Part shown: one piece after another, positions 1-6,558 of the stretch
How positions within the stretch are numbered: the stretch's first letter is position 1
How the letters are laid out: the number at the start of each line of letters is the position of its first letter
NCBI GenBank assembly: GCA_017501805.1
Contig: JAFVWG010000208.1
Location: forward strand, 1 to 10,846
Reading direction: 5' to 3'
DNA from: Oscillospiraceae bacterium
GTDB taxonomy: Bacteria; Bacillota; Clostridia; Oscillospirales; Oscillospiraceae
Length of the DNA stretch: 10,846 nt
Translations under genes and position numbers: made by a program
Notes under the pieces: generated by a model
What the model was told of the DNA's origin: nothing
Databases searched by the model: none
Seen by the model: only the letters and a program-made list of their open reading frames with translations

Positions 1-1
1 C

Positions 2-808
2 ATCGTTGGCGCAGGTATCAACACCCGCGACTACGAGGAGCGCATCCCCGCTCTGGTTGCAGCCGGCGCAGACGTGCTCTGCATCGACTCCTCCGAGGGC
101 TTCTCCGAGTGGCAGAAGCGCACCATCGCATGGGTCCGCGAGACCTACGGCGACAGCGTGAAAATCGGCGCCGGCAACGTGGTCGACCGTGACGGCTTCC
201 GCTTCCTTGCCGATTGCGGTGCGGACTTCATCAAGGTCGGCATCGGCGGCGGCTCCATCTGCATCACCCGCGAGACCAAGGGCATCGGACGCGGTCAGGC
301 AACCGCCCTGATCGAGGTCTGCAAGGCCCGTGACGAATACTTTGAAGAGACCGGCATCTATGTCCCCGTCTGCTCCGACGGCGGCATTGTGCACGACCAT
401 CACCTGACCCTCGCGCTGGCTATGGGCGCCGATTTCGTGATGCTCGGGCGTTACTTCGCCCGTTTCGACGAAAGCCCCTCCGCCAAGGTGAACGTCAACG
501 GCACGATGATGAAGGAATATTGGGGCGAAGGCTCCAACCGCGCCCGCAACTGGCAGCGCTACGACCTCGGCGGCGATAAGAAGCTGCACTTCGAGGAAGG
601 CGTCGATTCCTATATCCCGTATGCCGGCCGTCTCTCCGACAACGTTCATATCACCCTCGCCAAGGTTCGCTCCACGATGTGCAACTGCGGCGCACTGACC
701 ATTCCCGAGCTGCAGAGCAAAGCCCGTCTGACGCTGGTTTCCGCTGTTTCCATCGTGGAGGGCGGCGCACACGACGTGCTGCTCAAGACCTCTGCCAAGG
801 AAGTCTGA
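2..808 (+). CDS. guaB: IMP dehydrogenase, C-terminal 268 residues (5' end outside window)
   Basis: IMP dehydrogenase oxidises IMP to XMP with NAD+, the first committed step of GMP synthesis in the cytosol. The frame is open from base 2, so the gene begins left of the window; the first in-frame GTG (base 74) is inside the barrel and is not a start. Visible: the GAGINTRD segment, IDSSEGFSEWQ, the catalytic loop GGGSICITRE with the nucleophilic Cys at fragment residue 87 (codon 260-262), PVCSDGGIVHD and LGRYFARF in the phosphate-binding part, the mobile flap NWQRYDLGG with the Arg-Tyr pair, and STMCNCGALTIPELQ near the end. These match the Tritrichomonas foetus-type enzyme (about 500 aa) better than the usual bacterial loop GSICTTR, judged from memory. 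A GMP reductase is unlikely because of the Arg-Tyr flap. Any CBS domains would lie outside the window. Only 51 bases separate it from the PFL gene. Confidence 0.95.
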   Translation: MVGAGINTRDYEERIPALVAAGADVLCIDSSEGFSEWQKRTIAWVRETYGDSVKIGAGNVVDRDGFRFLADCGADFIKVGIGGGSICITRETKGIGRGQATALIEVCKARDEYFEETGIYVPVCSDGGIVHDHHLTLALAMGADFVMLGRYFARFDESPSAKVNVNGTMMKEYWGEGSNRARNWQRYDLGGDKKLHFEEGVDSYIPYAGRLSDNVHITLAKVRSTMCNCGALTIPELQSKARLTLVSAVSIVEGGAHDVLLKTSAKEV

Positions 809-859
809 CCCTCCCCTATGCGGGCAATCTGACAACGGCACATAAAAAGGAGACGTCAA

Positions 860-2986
860 ATGGATCATTTGGATTACATGGACTATCAATTTGAAGAGTG
901 GGAAGGCTTTGAGACCGCGACCTGGTGCAGAGAAGTCAATGTGCGAAGCTTCATTCAGCACAACTACACCCCCTACGACGGAAATGAGGATTTCCTTGAG
1001 GGTCCGACCCGTGACACGCAGGAGCTCTGGCAGCAGGTCTGCGAGCTGACAAAAGCGGAGATCGCCAAGGGCGGCGTTCTGGATATGGACACCGAAGTGA
1101 TCTCCACCATCACCTCGCACGCTCCCGGCTATCTGGACAAGACGAAGGAAAAGATCGTCGGTCTGCAGACGGACAAGCCCTTCAAGCGCTCCTTTATGCC
1201 CTACGGCGGCATCCGCGTGGCGGAACGCGCCTGCACGGAATACGGCTACGAGATCGATCCGAAAATGACCGAGTTCTTCACGGTCCACCGCAAGACGCAC
1301 AACGCGGGCGTATTCGACGCCTACACGCCGGAAATGCGTGCATGCCGCTCCAGTCACATCATCACGGGTCTGCCGGACGCATACGGACGCGGACGCATCA
1401 TCGGCGATTACCGCCGCGTGGCGCTGTACGGCGTCGACCGTCTGATCGAAGACAAGCTGGAGCAGAAGGAAACCACCCGCTCCGCGATGTACTACCATGT
1501 CATTCAGCAGCGCGAAGAGCTCTCCGAGCAGATCCGTGCGCTGAAAGAGCTGAAAGCGATGGCGGCAAGCTACGGCTACGACATCTCCCGTCCCGCGAAG
1601 GATGTGAAGGAAGCCATCCAGTGGCTGTACTTCGGCTATCTCGGCGCGATCAAGGAGCAGAACGGCGCCGCCATGTCCCTCGGACGCACCTCCACCTTCC
1701 TGGATATCTACGCCGAACGTGATCTCAAAAAGGGTCTGTATACGGAAAGCGAGATCCAGGAGATGGTCGACCACTTCATTATGAAGCTGCGTATGGTAAA
1801 GTTCGCCCGCACCCCCGAATACAATCAGCTCTTCTCGGGCGATCCGCAGTGGGTCACGGAATCCATCGGCGGCGTTGCCATCGACGGACGGCATCTTGTG
1901 ACCAAAATGAGCTATCGCTATCTGCATACGCTCAAGAATCTCGGACCCTCTCCCGAGCCGAATCTGACCGTTCTCTGGTCCATCCATCTGCCGGACAACT
2001 TCAAGCGCTTCTGCGCCAAAACCTCCATCGAGTCCTCGTCCATCCAGTACGAGAACGACGATATGATGCGCTTCACCCACGGTGATGACTACGCCATCGC
2101 CTGCTGCGTCTCCTCAATGAAGGTCGGTCTTGAGATGCAGTTCTTCGGCGCGCGCGCCAATCTGGCGAAGTGCCTTCTCTACGCGATCAACGGCGGTGTG
2201 GATGAGATAAGCCACAAGCAGGTCGGTCCGAAGTTCACGCCCATCACCTCGGAATATCTCGATTACGACGAGGTCATGGAAAAGTTCGACGCGATGATGC
2301 GCTGGCTGGCGGAGGTGTATGTCAACACCCTCAACGTCATCCACTATATGCACGACAAGTACTGCTACGAGCGGCTGCAGATGGCGCTGCACGACAAGGA
2401 CGTGACCCGTTGGTTTGCCACGGGCATCGCAGGTCTGTCCGTTGTTGCGGACTCCCTTTCCGCGATCAAGTACGCCAAGGTCAGGGTCATCCGCGACGAG
2501 ACCGGTATGGCGGTGGACTACGAAACGGAAGGCGACTTCCCGAAGTACGGCAACGATGACGACCGCGTGGACAACATCGCCCGCGGCATCGTGCACCGCT
2601 TTATGGAGCATATCCGCAAGAATCACACCTACCGCGATTCCATCCCGACCACCTCGATCCTGACCATCACCTCCAACGTGGTCTACGGCAAGGCGACCGG
2701 CTCCACGCCGGACGGACGCAAGGCGGGCGAACCCTTTGCACCGGGCGCCAACCCGATGCACCGCCGCGATACCCACGGCGCCGTCGCCTCGCTCGCGTCT
2801 GTCGCAAAGCTGCCGTATAAGGACGCAAAGGACGGCATCTCGAACACCTTCTCCATCATTCCCGGCGCGCTGGGCAAGGAGGATCAGATCTTCGTGGGCG
2901 ATATCGACGTGGATCTGGACTGCGGCAGCGGCGCCTGCTTCGAGCCCACGCTCTTTGACGGACTCGACCCCGAGGAAGACCGATAA
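860..2986 (+). CDS. pflB: Pyruvate formate-lyase core subunit lacking the glycyl-radical domain
   Basis: This is the catalytic body of pyruvate formate-lyase (formate C-acetyltransferase), which turns pyruvate and CoA into acetyl-CoA and formate in anaerobic cytosol. ATG 860 is preceded by AAAGGAG at a proper distance. The protein is 708 aa; the one-chain E. coli enzyme is about 760. PFL landmarks run in order: WEGF, NYTPYDG, the ITSHAPGY segment, FMPYGGIR, FFTVHRKTHN, and the active-site pair Cys415-Cys416 in IACCVSSMKVG, equivalent to Cys418-Cys419 of E. coli. Near the end come GSTPDGRKAGEPF, PGANPMH and DGISNTFSIIPGALG. After Gly672-Lys673 the family sequence stops and an acidic tail of about 35 residues follows, with Cys688 and Cys693 as CGSGAC. 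The RVSGYAV loop that carries the radical is absent and is encoded by the next gene. It should form an active enzyme only together with that subunit and PflA. Confidence 0.95.
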   Translation: MDHLDYMDYQFEEWEGFETATWCREVNVRSFIQHNYTPYDGNEDFLEGPTRDTQELWQQVCELTKAEIAKGGVLDMDTEVISTITSHAPGYLDKTKEKIVGLQTDKPFKRSFMPYGGIRVAERACTEYGYEIDPKMTEFFTVHRKTHNAGVFDAYTPEMRACRSSHIITGLPDAYGRGRIIGDYRRVALYGVDRLIEDKLEQKETTRSAMYYHVIQQREELSEQIRALKELKAMAASYGYDISRPAKDVKEAIQWLYFGYLGAIKEQNGAAMSLGRTSTFLDIYAERDLKKGLYTESEIQEMVDHFIMKLRMVKFARTPEYNQLFSGDPQWVTESIGGVAIDGRHLVTKMSYRYLHTLKNLGPSPEPNLTVLWSIHLPDNFKRFCAKTSIESSSIQYENDDMMRFTHGDDYAIACCVSSMKVGLEMQFFGARANLAKCLLYAINGGVDEISHKQVGPKFTPITSEYLDYDEVMEKFDAMMRWLAEVYVNTLNVIHYMHDKYCYERLQMALHDKDVTRWFATGIAGLSVVADSLSAIKYAKVRVIRDETGMAVDYETEGDFPKYGNDDDRVDNIARGIVHRFMEHIRKNHTYRDSIPTTSILTITSNVVYGKATGSTPDGRKAGEPFAPGANPMHRRDTHGAVASLASVAKLPYKDAKDGISNTFSIIPGALGKEDQIFVGDIDVDLDCGSGACFEPTLFDGLDPEEDR

Positions 2987-3002
2987 GGAGGCAAATTCTA
3001 TG
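2985..3002 (+). promoter_or_regulatory. Ribosome binding site overlapping the pfl core stop codon
   Basis: AAGGAGG at 2985-2991 shares its two A bases with the TAA stop (2984-2986) of the PFL core gene, then eight bases lead to ATG 3000. This near-perfect Shine-Dalgarno site fixes the start of the small glycyl-radical subunit and shows the core stop codon is followed by an efficient new start. Ribosomes finishing the core would be well placed to reinitiate, which would balance the two subunits (inference). Confidence 0.85.
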
Positions 3003-3242
3003 TCTGCTACACAGAATCAAATCGACAATCTGGTGGCGCTTTTGGACGGCTATGTTCAAAAGGGCGGTCACCATCTGAATGTGAACGTGTTCAGCAAGGA
3101 AACTCTTCTGGACGCGCAGAAGCATCCGGAAAAGTATCCGCAGCTGACCATCCGCGTCAGCGGCTACGCGGTCAACTTCATCAAGCTCACCAAGGAGCAG
3201 CAGGACGAAGTGATCTCGCGTACCTTCCACGACAGCATCTGA
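3000..3242 (+). CDS. grcA: Stand-alone glycyl-radical subunit of pyruvate formate-lyase (GrcA-like)
   Basis: This 80-aa protein is the C-terminal glycyl-radical domain of PFL made as its own polypeptide. Residues 13-30 (NLVALLDGY, then GGHHLNVNV) correspond to the segment just before the radical domain in one-chain PFL. Residues 40-60 hold HPEKYPQLTIRVSGYAVNF, with the radical glycine expected at Gly55, and the end KEQQDEVISRTF matches the PFL terminus. PflA should abstract a hydrogen from Gly55, and the radical would pass to the cysteine pair of the core subunit. E. coli GrcA (YfiD, 127 aa) is a spare for an intact PFL broken by oxygen. Here the neighbouring core gene has no radical domain at all, so this protein should be an obligate subunit. 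The start is ATG 3000, set by the strong ribosome site at 2985. The next gene, pflA, begins 10 bases after its stop. Confidence 0.93.
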   Translation: MSATQNQIDNLVALLDGYVQKGGHHLNVNVFSKETLLDAQKHPEKYPQLTIRVSGYAVNFIKLTKEQQDEVISRTFHDSI

Positions 3243-3252
3243 GCAAGAACAT

Positions 3253-3993
3253 ATGGACGGCTATATTCACTCGATAGAGAGCTTCGGCACAGTGGATGGC
3301 CCCGGCGTGCGCATGGTGATCTTCCTGCAGGGATGTCCCATGCGCTGCCTGTATTGCCATAACCCGGACACCTGGGAGCCCGCACAGGGGGCGAAAATGT
3401 CCGCGGAGGATATCCTGCGGCAGTACGACCGCAATCGGGCGTTCTACGCGCACGGAGGGCTCACCGTGACAGGCGGAGAGCCGCTGCTGCAGACGGATTT
3501 CCTGCTGGAGCTGTTCGCGCTCGCAAAGGAGCGCGGCATCCACACCTGCATCGATACCTCCGGCATCACCTTCGCGGCAAGCGATCCCGCCTGCCGCGAA
3601 AAGCTCGATCGGCTCCTCCAGATGACCGATCTTGTGCTGCTGGATATCAAGCACGCGGACAGCGCCTGCCATAAAAAGCTCACAGGGCACGATAATGCGC
3701 CCGTCCTCGCCTTCGCGCGCCACCTCGCGGAGCGGCAGCTCCCGGTCTGGATCCGGCATGTGCTCGTCCCGGGATATACGGACGGCGAAGAACATCTGCG
3801 CACGCTCGGAAGGCTGATCGCAAGCCTCTCCAATGTCAAGGCGATCGACGTCCTTCCCTACCATACGATGGGCGTGGCGAAATACGAAACGCTCGGACTT
3901 TCCTATCCCCTCTCCGGCTTAGATGCCGCCACCGCCGCCGATGCGGCACGGGCGAAGCAAATCATCCTTGCGGCGTTCAGGGAAAGCCGCTGA
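3253..3993 (+). CDS. pflA: Pyruvate formate-lyase activating enzyme (radical SAM)
   Basis: PflA is a cytosolic radical SAM enzyme that uses a 4Fe-4S cluster and S-adenosylmethionine to place the glycyl radical on PFL. The protein is 246 aa, the usual family length. It begins with IHSIESFGTVDGPG, the glycyl-radical activase signature. The cluster motif CX3CX2C is CPMRCLYC (Cys28, Cys32, Cys35), and the GGEP SAM-binding motif is at residues 74-77 in TVTGGEPLL. There is no insert with extra clusters between them, unlike activases of glycerol dehydratase or benzylsuccinate synthase, so a PFL substrate is favoured. The start ATG 3253 lies 10 bases after the small subunit's stop and has only a poor Shine-Dalgarno match (GAGCAAG), suggesting coupling and lower yield, which suits a catalytic partner. 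Its target here would be Gly55 of the separate small subunit. Confidence 0.96.
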   Translation: MDGYIHSIESFGTVDGPGVRMVIFLQGCPMRCLYCHNPDTWEPAQGAKMSAEDILRQYDRNRAFYAHGGLTVTGGEPLLQTDFLLELFALAKERGIHTCIDTSGITFAASDPACREKLDRLLQMTDLVLLDIKHADSACHKKLTGHDNAPVLAFARHLAERQLPVWIRHVLVPGYTDGEEHLRTLGRLIASLSNVKAIDVLPYHTMGVAKYETLGLSYPLSGLDAATAADAARAKQIILAAFRESR

Positions 3994-4021
3994 TCCATCC
4001 TCTCAGACAGGAGTGCTATCT

Positions 4022-4621
4022 ATGTACATTTCCATCGGTACGCGCAGTCAGCCGAAGATCGCGGCGGTCTGCTCCGCCTTTTCCCAGTATCCGGAGCTGT
4101 GCTTCCGCGACGGCGATCTTCTGCAATTTATGATCCTGCCCGAAAAAAAACGCGGCACTGCCGCAGACAGTGCCATCGATTCGGTCAGCAAGGTCTCGTG
4201 CAACCCGCTCACGCTGGATGAGCTCACCACAGGCGCGAAGAATCGTGCCAAAGAGGCGTATCGCCTCTGCAAAGAGCAGCACGGCGCGTGCGACTACGGC
4301 GTGGGCATCGAAGGCGGTCTCTTCCCCGTGGACGGCACGGAGACGGGCTACCTCGACACGAGCATCTGCGCGATCTACGACGGCGAACGCTACGCCATCG
4401 GCGGCAGTCCCCTGTTCGAATACCCTAAGGCGGTGATGAAGCACATCCTTGCCGGCGAAGAGCCGGGCTTCCTCGCCGATTTCTTCGGCCCGAACGCCAA
4501 GGGACGCGCCGGCTCCATCGGTCCCCTGACCGACGGCCGCGTCCTCCGCGACGAATTCGACCGCTACGCCGTCACCATGGCCCTCACCCGCATCGTCTCC
4601 GGAGAGCTATACGCACGGTGA
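4022..4621 (+). CDS. yjjX: Inosine/xanthosine triphosphatase, YjjX/DUF84 family
   Basis: YjjX-type NTPases hydrolyse non-canonical nucleotides such as ITP and XTP and so keep deaminated purines out of RNA and DNA. The product is 199 aa, slightly longer than typical members (about 170-180). It starts YISIGTRSQPKIAAV, the expected first strand and helix. Further family marks are GAKNRAKEAY (residues 71-80), DYGVGIEGGL (91-100) and KGRAGSIGPLTDGRVLR (160-176). ATG 4022 is chosen because AGGAG at 4009-4013 lies at a good distance; the frame is open further upstream only as an overlap with pflA. It follows pflA by 28 bases and may be read on the PFL transcript. The hairpin at 4675-4715 ends the unit. 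Family assignment is firm; substrate preference is taken from the family. Confidence 0.88.
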   Translation: MYISIGTRSQPKIAAVCSAFSQYPELCFRDGDLLQFMILPEKKRGTAADSAIDSVSKVSCNPLTLDELTTGAKNRAKEAYRLCKEQHGACDYGVGIEGGLFPVDGTETGYLDTSICAIYDGERYAIGGSPLFEYPKAVMKHILAGEEPGFLADFFGPNAKGRAGSIGPLTDGRVLRDEFDRYAVTMALTRIVSGELYAR

Positions 4622-4674
4622 TTACGGAAAAGATGTTGCCCCGACAGTCTACAATTGATGCGAAAACTGCGAAA

Positions 4675-4720
4675 ATCCCACCGCATCGTGTGTACCAGCC
4701 ACGATGCGGTGGGATCGTTT
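4675..4720. terminator. Bidirectional terminator between convergent genes
   Basis: A perfect 16-bp stem (4675-4690 with 4700-4715, arm atcccaccgcatcgtg) closes a 9-base loop. It lies between yjjX on the plus strand and the DUF2188 gene on the minus strand, whose stop is at 4723. A short T run (cgttt) follows on the plus side, and an A run (gaaaa) flanks the other side, so it can act in both directions. The tails are short, so strength rests on the stem. Confidence 0.8.
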
Positions 4721-4722
4721 AG

Positions 4723-4950
4723 TTAGCCCTTAGGGGGATAGGGATCATTGCCGTAGGAATCACGCGCCCTGATCTGACCATTCCTGCCGTGCGTGAAGCA
4801 TTCAGACTTCTGATTTTTGGAAATCTGCTTCGCAATCGCCACAGCTTCTTTTTGCGTATTGGTGATTGCCGTTGCCTTGGAGTTCCCTGCACCAATTACC
4901 TGCCAACGGCCATCAGGACGAGGAGTAACATGCTGATTCTTTCCGGCCAT
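4723..4950 (-). CDS. DUF2188 small protein
   Basis: This 75-aa protein shows the DUF2188 pattern: an N-terminal KNQHVTPRPDGRWQV, a central DTQKEA-like stretch (NTQKEAVAIAKQISKNQ) and a C-terminal HGRNGQIRARDSYGNDPYPP. Members are small, mostly about 60-80 aa, seen in bacteria and phages, and have no settled function to my knowledge. There is no signal peptide or membrane segment; it is rich in Lys, Gln and Asn and likely folds as a short sheet plus one helix. ATG 4950 has GGGAGGT about nine bases upstream, inside the end of the preceding gene, whose TAA (4952-4954) is one base away. It is therefore the translationally coupled last gene of the three-gene minus-strand cassette. Confidence 0.8.
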   Translation of the reverse strand: MAGKNQHVTPRPDGRWQVIGAGNSKATAITNTQKEAVAIAKQISKNQKSECFTHGRNGQIRARDSYGNDPYPPKG

Positions 4951-4951
4951 A

Positions 4952-6115
4952 TTAAGCTACCTCCCTTGCAAGGTCTGCAACTAAGTGGGACATATGATCT
5001 TCCCAATGCTCCGTGTGATACACCCGTGCCTCTTGAAGTCCTCCGGACAGCACTTCCATCTTGGTCAGCCGGGAGGCCTCCTCCCAATTGCCCCGGAACA
5101 TATAGGTGGCGTTGTTAATCCCATTGGACTCAAAGATATACAGATCAAGCTTCGGGAATCCGTACACCACATATCCAAAGAAGTTTTGCGTGCCCATTAC
5201 GCAGAATTCCGGCTTCATCTTCCACAGATATTCATGCCGGTTTAGAATTTCTATCTGCTGTGCCTTGGTTTTGCGCTCCACGGTCTTCTCGATGTAGGCC
5301 TTCAGCACATCCTCGTCCCTTGTACCTGCACGAAGAATTTCCCAAGGAACTCCATACTGCTTCACCGGAGGCAGTGCGGGCGCTTTATCAGCCGTCCACA
5401 CTTCGCAATGGCCTACCATCTCCAAGACGATATTCATCGCAGCTTTTACCACGGGCATCTCTGCTTCCGAATTGCTCATCAACGGAGAATAGATGACTCC
5501 TTCTTCTACCACGAAGGCAAGCTCAGTCGGGGGAATCAGTTCGCGCGGATAGCACATCCGATGCTGAACATAGCTACCGTAGATGTCATCACCTTGCCAA
5601 GATACCAAGTGGTACGTACGCAAAAAAACGCGCTCCTCCTTGGGGCGATTTCGGTGGATGAGCCATCTTCCATCGGCGTTGGCAATCGTTGCAGACCGTC
5701 CGGGAATAGGAATCCTCGGTTTTCCGTCAGACTTAATCCCATAATGACGAAGCCATTGAATGTCGTCCTCCGTCAGCGTAGCGGCGATATAGAATTTATC
5801 GCCGGGGGATAGCGCGTAAAGATAGCGTTTTGGGTTAATGATTCGTTTGCGAATGATATTCATTGTATCATCCTCCTGTTCAATATAATATTCACAAACA
5901 GGAAAAGCCCAGCTTGTCCCAACATCTTGTGCCCACAATGGTGCAGGGAGCACAAAATATACAGGATTGCCAGGCCACCCAAAACGTGATACAATTCCAA
6001 AAGAGGCTTTGGCGGTTGTATCGGCTTTGGCTGATCCATACGTCAAACACAGGAGAGTGGCATCCGACGACTGGTACTCGTGGGGTGTCGCTCTTTTTCT
6101 TTTCCTGATTTGCAT
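4952..6115 (-). CDS. Uncharacterised protein, 387 aa (or 303 aa from an internal start at 5863)
   Basis: I do not recognise a named family. The upper start ATG (6115-6113) overlaps the previous stop as TAATG, has GAGGAG 11 bases upstream, and gives 84 extra codons with no stop. The internal ATG (5863-5861) has AGGAGG at 8 bases spacing and gives 303 aa beginning MNIIRKRIINPKRYLY. The extension reads as a plausible but unfamiliar sequence rich in aromatic residues (SRFGWPGNPVYFVLP). The main body looks like a soluble, mixed alpha/beta protein without membrane segments. Its C-terminal half holds a segment around residues 310-370 (FFGYVVYGFPKLDLYIFES, NNATYMF, NWEEASRLTKMEVL, ARVYHTEHW) that resembles a widespread unnamed domain in bacterial hypothetical proteins; this is from memory and unverified. 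No nuclease or NTPase motif is visible. It is the middle gene of the cassette. Confidence 0.7.
   Translation of the reverse strand: MQIRKRKRATPHEYQSSDATLLCLTYGSAKADTTAKASFGIVSRFGWPGNPVYFVLPAPLWAQDVGTSWAFPVCEYYIEQEDDTMNIIRKRIINPKRYLYALSPGDKFYIAATLTEDDIQWLRHYGIKSDGKPRIPIPGRSATIANADGRWLIHRNRPKEERVFLRTYHLVSWQGDDIYGSYVQHRMCYPRELIPPTELAFVVEEGVIYSPLMSNSEAEMPVVKAAMNIVLEMVGHCEVWTADKAPALPPVKQYGVPWEILRAGTRDEDVLKAYIEKTVERKTKAQQIEILNRHEYLWKMKPEFCVMGTQNFFGYVVYGFPKLDLYIFESNGINNATYMFRGNWEEASRLTKMEVLSGGLQEARVYHTEHWEDHMSHLVADLAREVA
5861..5877 (-). promoter_or_regulatory. Strong internal ribosome site and alternative start in the 387-aa gene
   Basis: On the minus strand AGGAGG (5877-5872) lies eight bases before ATG (5863-5861), in frame with the long reading frame. 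This is a stronger site than the one serving the upper start at 6115. Either the shorter 303-aa protein is the real product, or two forms are made from one message. Confidence 0.6.
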
Positions 6116-6486
6116 TATTTCAAGTGCTCCTCGTCAACTATGACGATCAGCGTTTGGGTCTCCTCGTCGAAGTCAGCAACAAATTGCTTTGACTTGGTCA
6201 AGAAATCAATTTTGCTGATGCGGGAGAGATGTTTAACAAAATCTTTCGCACCTATACGGATCCAGTCATTTTTGATCCGAGGCGCAAAGTCAAAATACGG
6301 AGAAGCAGAGTCTTCTCCCCTGGCCCGCACGCCAATGGCTTGCCGTTCCTGGTCGTAGCCGATAATCACCTGGTCCGGTGCGCCAAGAGATTCAATCGCT
6401 CCCTTGTTGAAGGCAATGCCAAAAGAACTCAGCGTCACGATAGGCGATCCATTTTTAAGAAAGGAGAAGTTGAAGTTGTACGCCAT
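6115..6486 (-). CDS. Uncharacterised 123-aa protein, first gene of the accessory cassette
   Basis: No named family is recognised. The protein opens with an alternating pattern (FNFSFLKNGSPIVTLSSFGIAFNKGAIESLG, residues 5-35) suggesting two strands and a helix, then VIIGYDQERQAIGVR, which suggests a further hairpin. A basic middle (FAPRIKNDWIRIGAKDFVKHL) is followed by an acidic end (DFDEETQTLIVIVDEEH). It has no signal peptide or membrane segment and is likely cytosolic. ATG 6486 is preceded by GGGTGA seven bases upstream, a match to the 3' part of the anti-Shine-Dalgarno pairing. A well-formed promoter lies at 6530-6558. Its TAA overlaps the next ATG by one base (TAATG), so the two proteins are probably made in step. 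Being first and small, it could be a regulator or antidote, but nothing in the sequence proves this. Confidence 0.75.
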   Translation of the reverse strand: MAYNFNFSFLKNGSPIVTLSSFGIAFNKGAIESLGAPDQVIIGYDQERQAIGVRARGEDSASPYFDFAPRIKNDWIRIGAKDFVKHLSRISKIDFLTKSKQFVADFDEETQTLIVIVDEEHLK

Positions 6487-6504
6487 TTATTTCACCCACT
6501 TTCA

Positions 6505-6521
6505 GAGGCGATTCGCCCCTC
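6505..6521. promoter_or_regulatory. Small inverted repeat in the leader of the accessory cassette
   Basis: GGCGA-T-TCGCC at 6507-6517 is an inverted repeat lying roughly 10 bases downstream of the -10 box, at the expected transcript start and leader of the minus-strand cassette. It could be an operator or a short leader hairpin. Such a 5-bp repeat can also arise by chance. Confidence 0.3.
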
Positions 6522-6529
6522 GGTATGTA

Positions 6530-6558
6530 AGTATAGCACAGATGCAAAATTAATGCAA
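6530..6558 (-). promoter_or_regulatory. Sigma-A type promoter of the three-gene cassette
   Basis: On the minus strand the -35 box TTGCAT (6558-6553) and -10 box TATACT (6535-6530) are separated by exactly 17 bases, with a TG one base before the -10 (extended -10). The start of transcription would fall near 6523, about 40 bases before ATG 6486. The -10 matches five of six consensus bases; the -35 matches three. Confidence 0.65.

Noticed and set aside
2114..2776. 220-codon open frame on the minus strand inside the PFL core gene
   Set aside because: It is antisense to a strongly supported PFL gene, has a low-complexity, Val/Asp/Gly/Arg-rich composition and matches nothing known.
2872..3000. A single frameshift or sequencing error breaking a normal one-chain PFL
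   Set aside because: Both sides of the break carry extra sequence: the core has a long tail unlike PFL and the small gene supplies the missing linker itself after its own start. No one-base change would restore the usual chain.
3000..3242. Ordinary spare GrcA alongside a complete PFL
   Set aside because: The adjacent core lacks the radical domain, and the small protein lacks the distinct N-terminal part of E. coli GrcA, so it looks like a subunit and not a spare.
3187..3864. 225-codon minus-strand frame across pflA
   Set aside because: It is the antisense shadow of pflA in GC-rich DNA.
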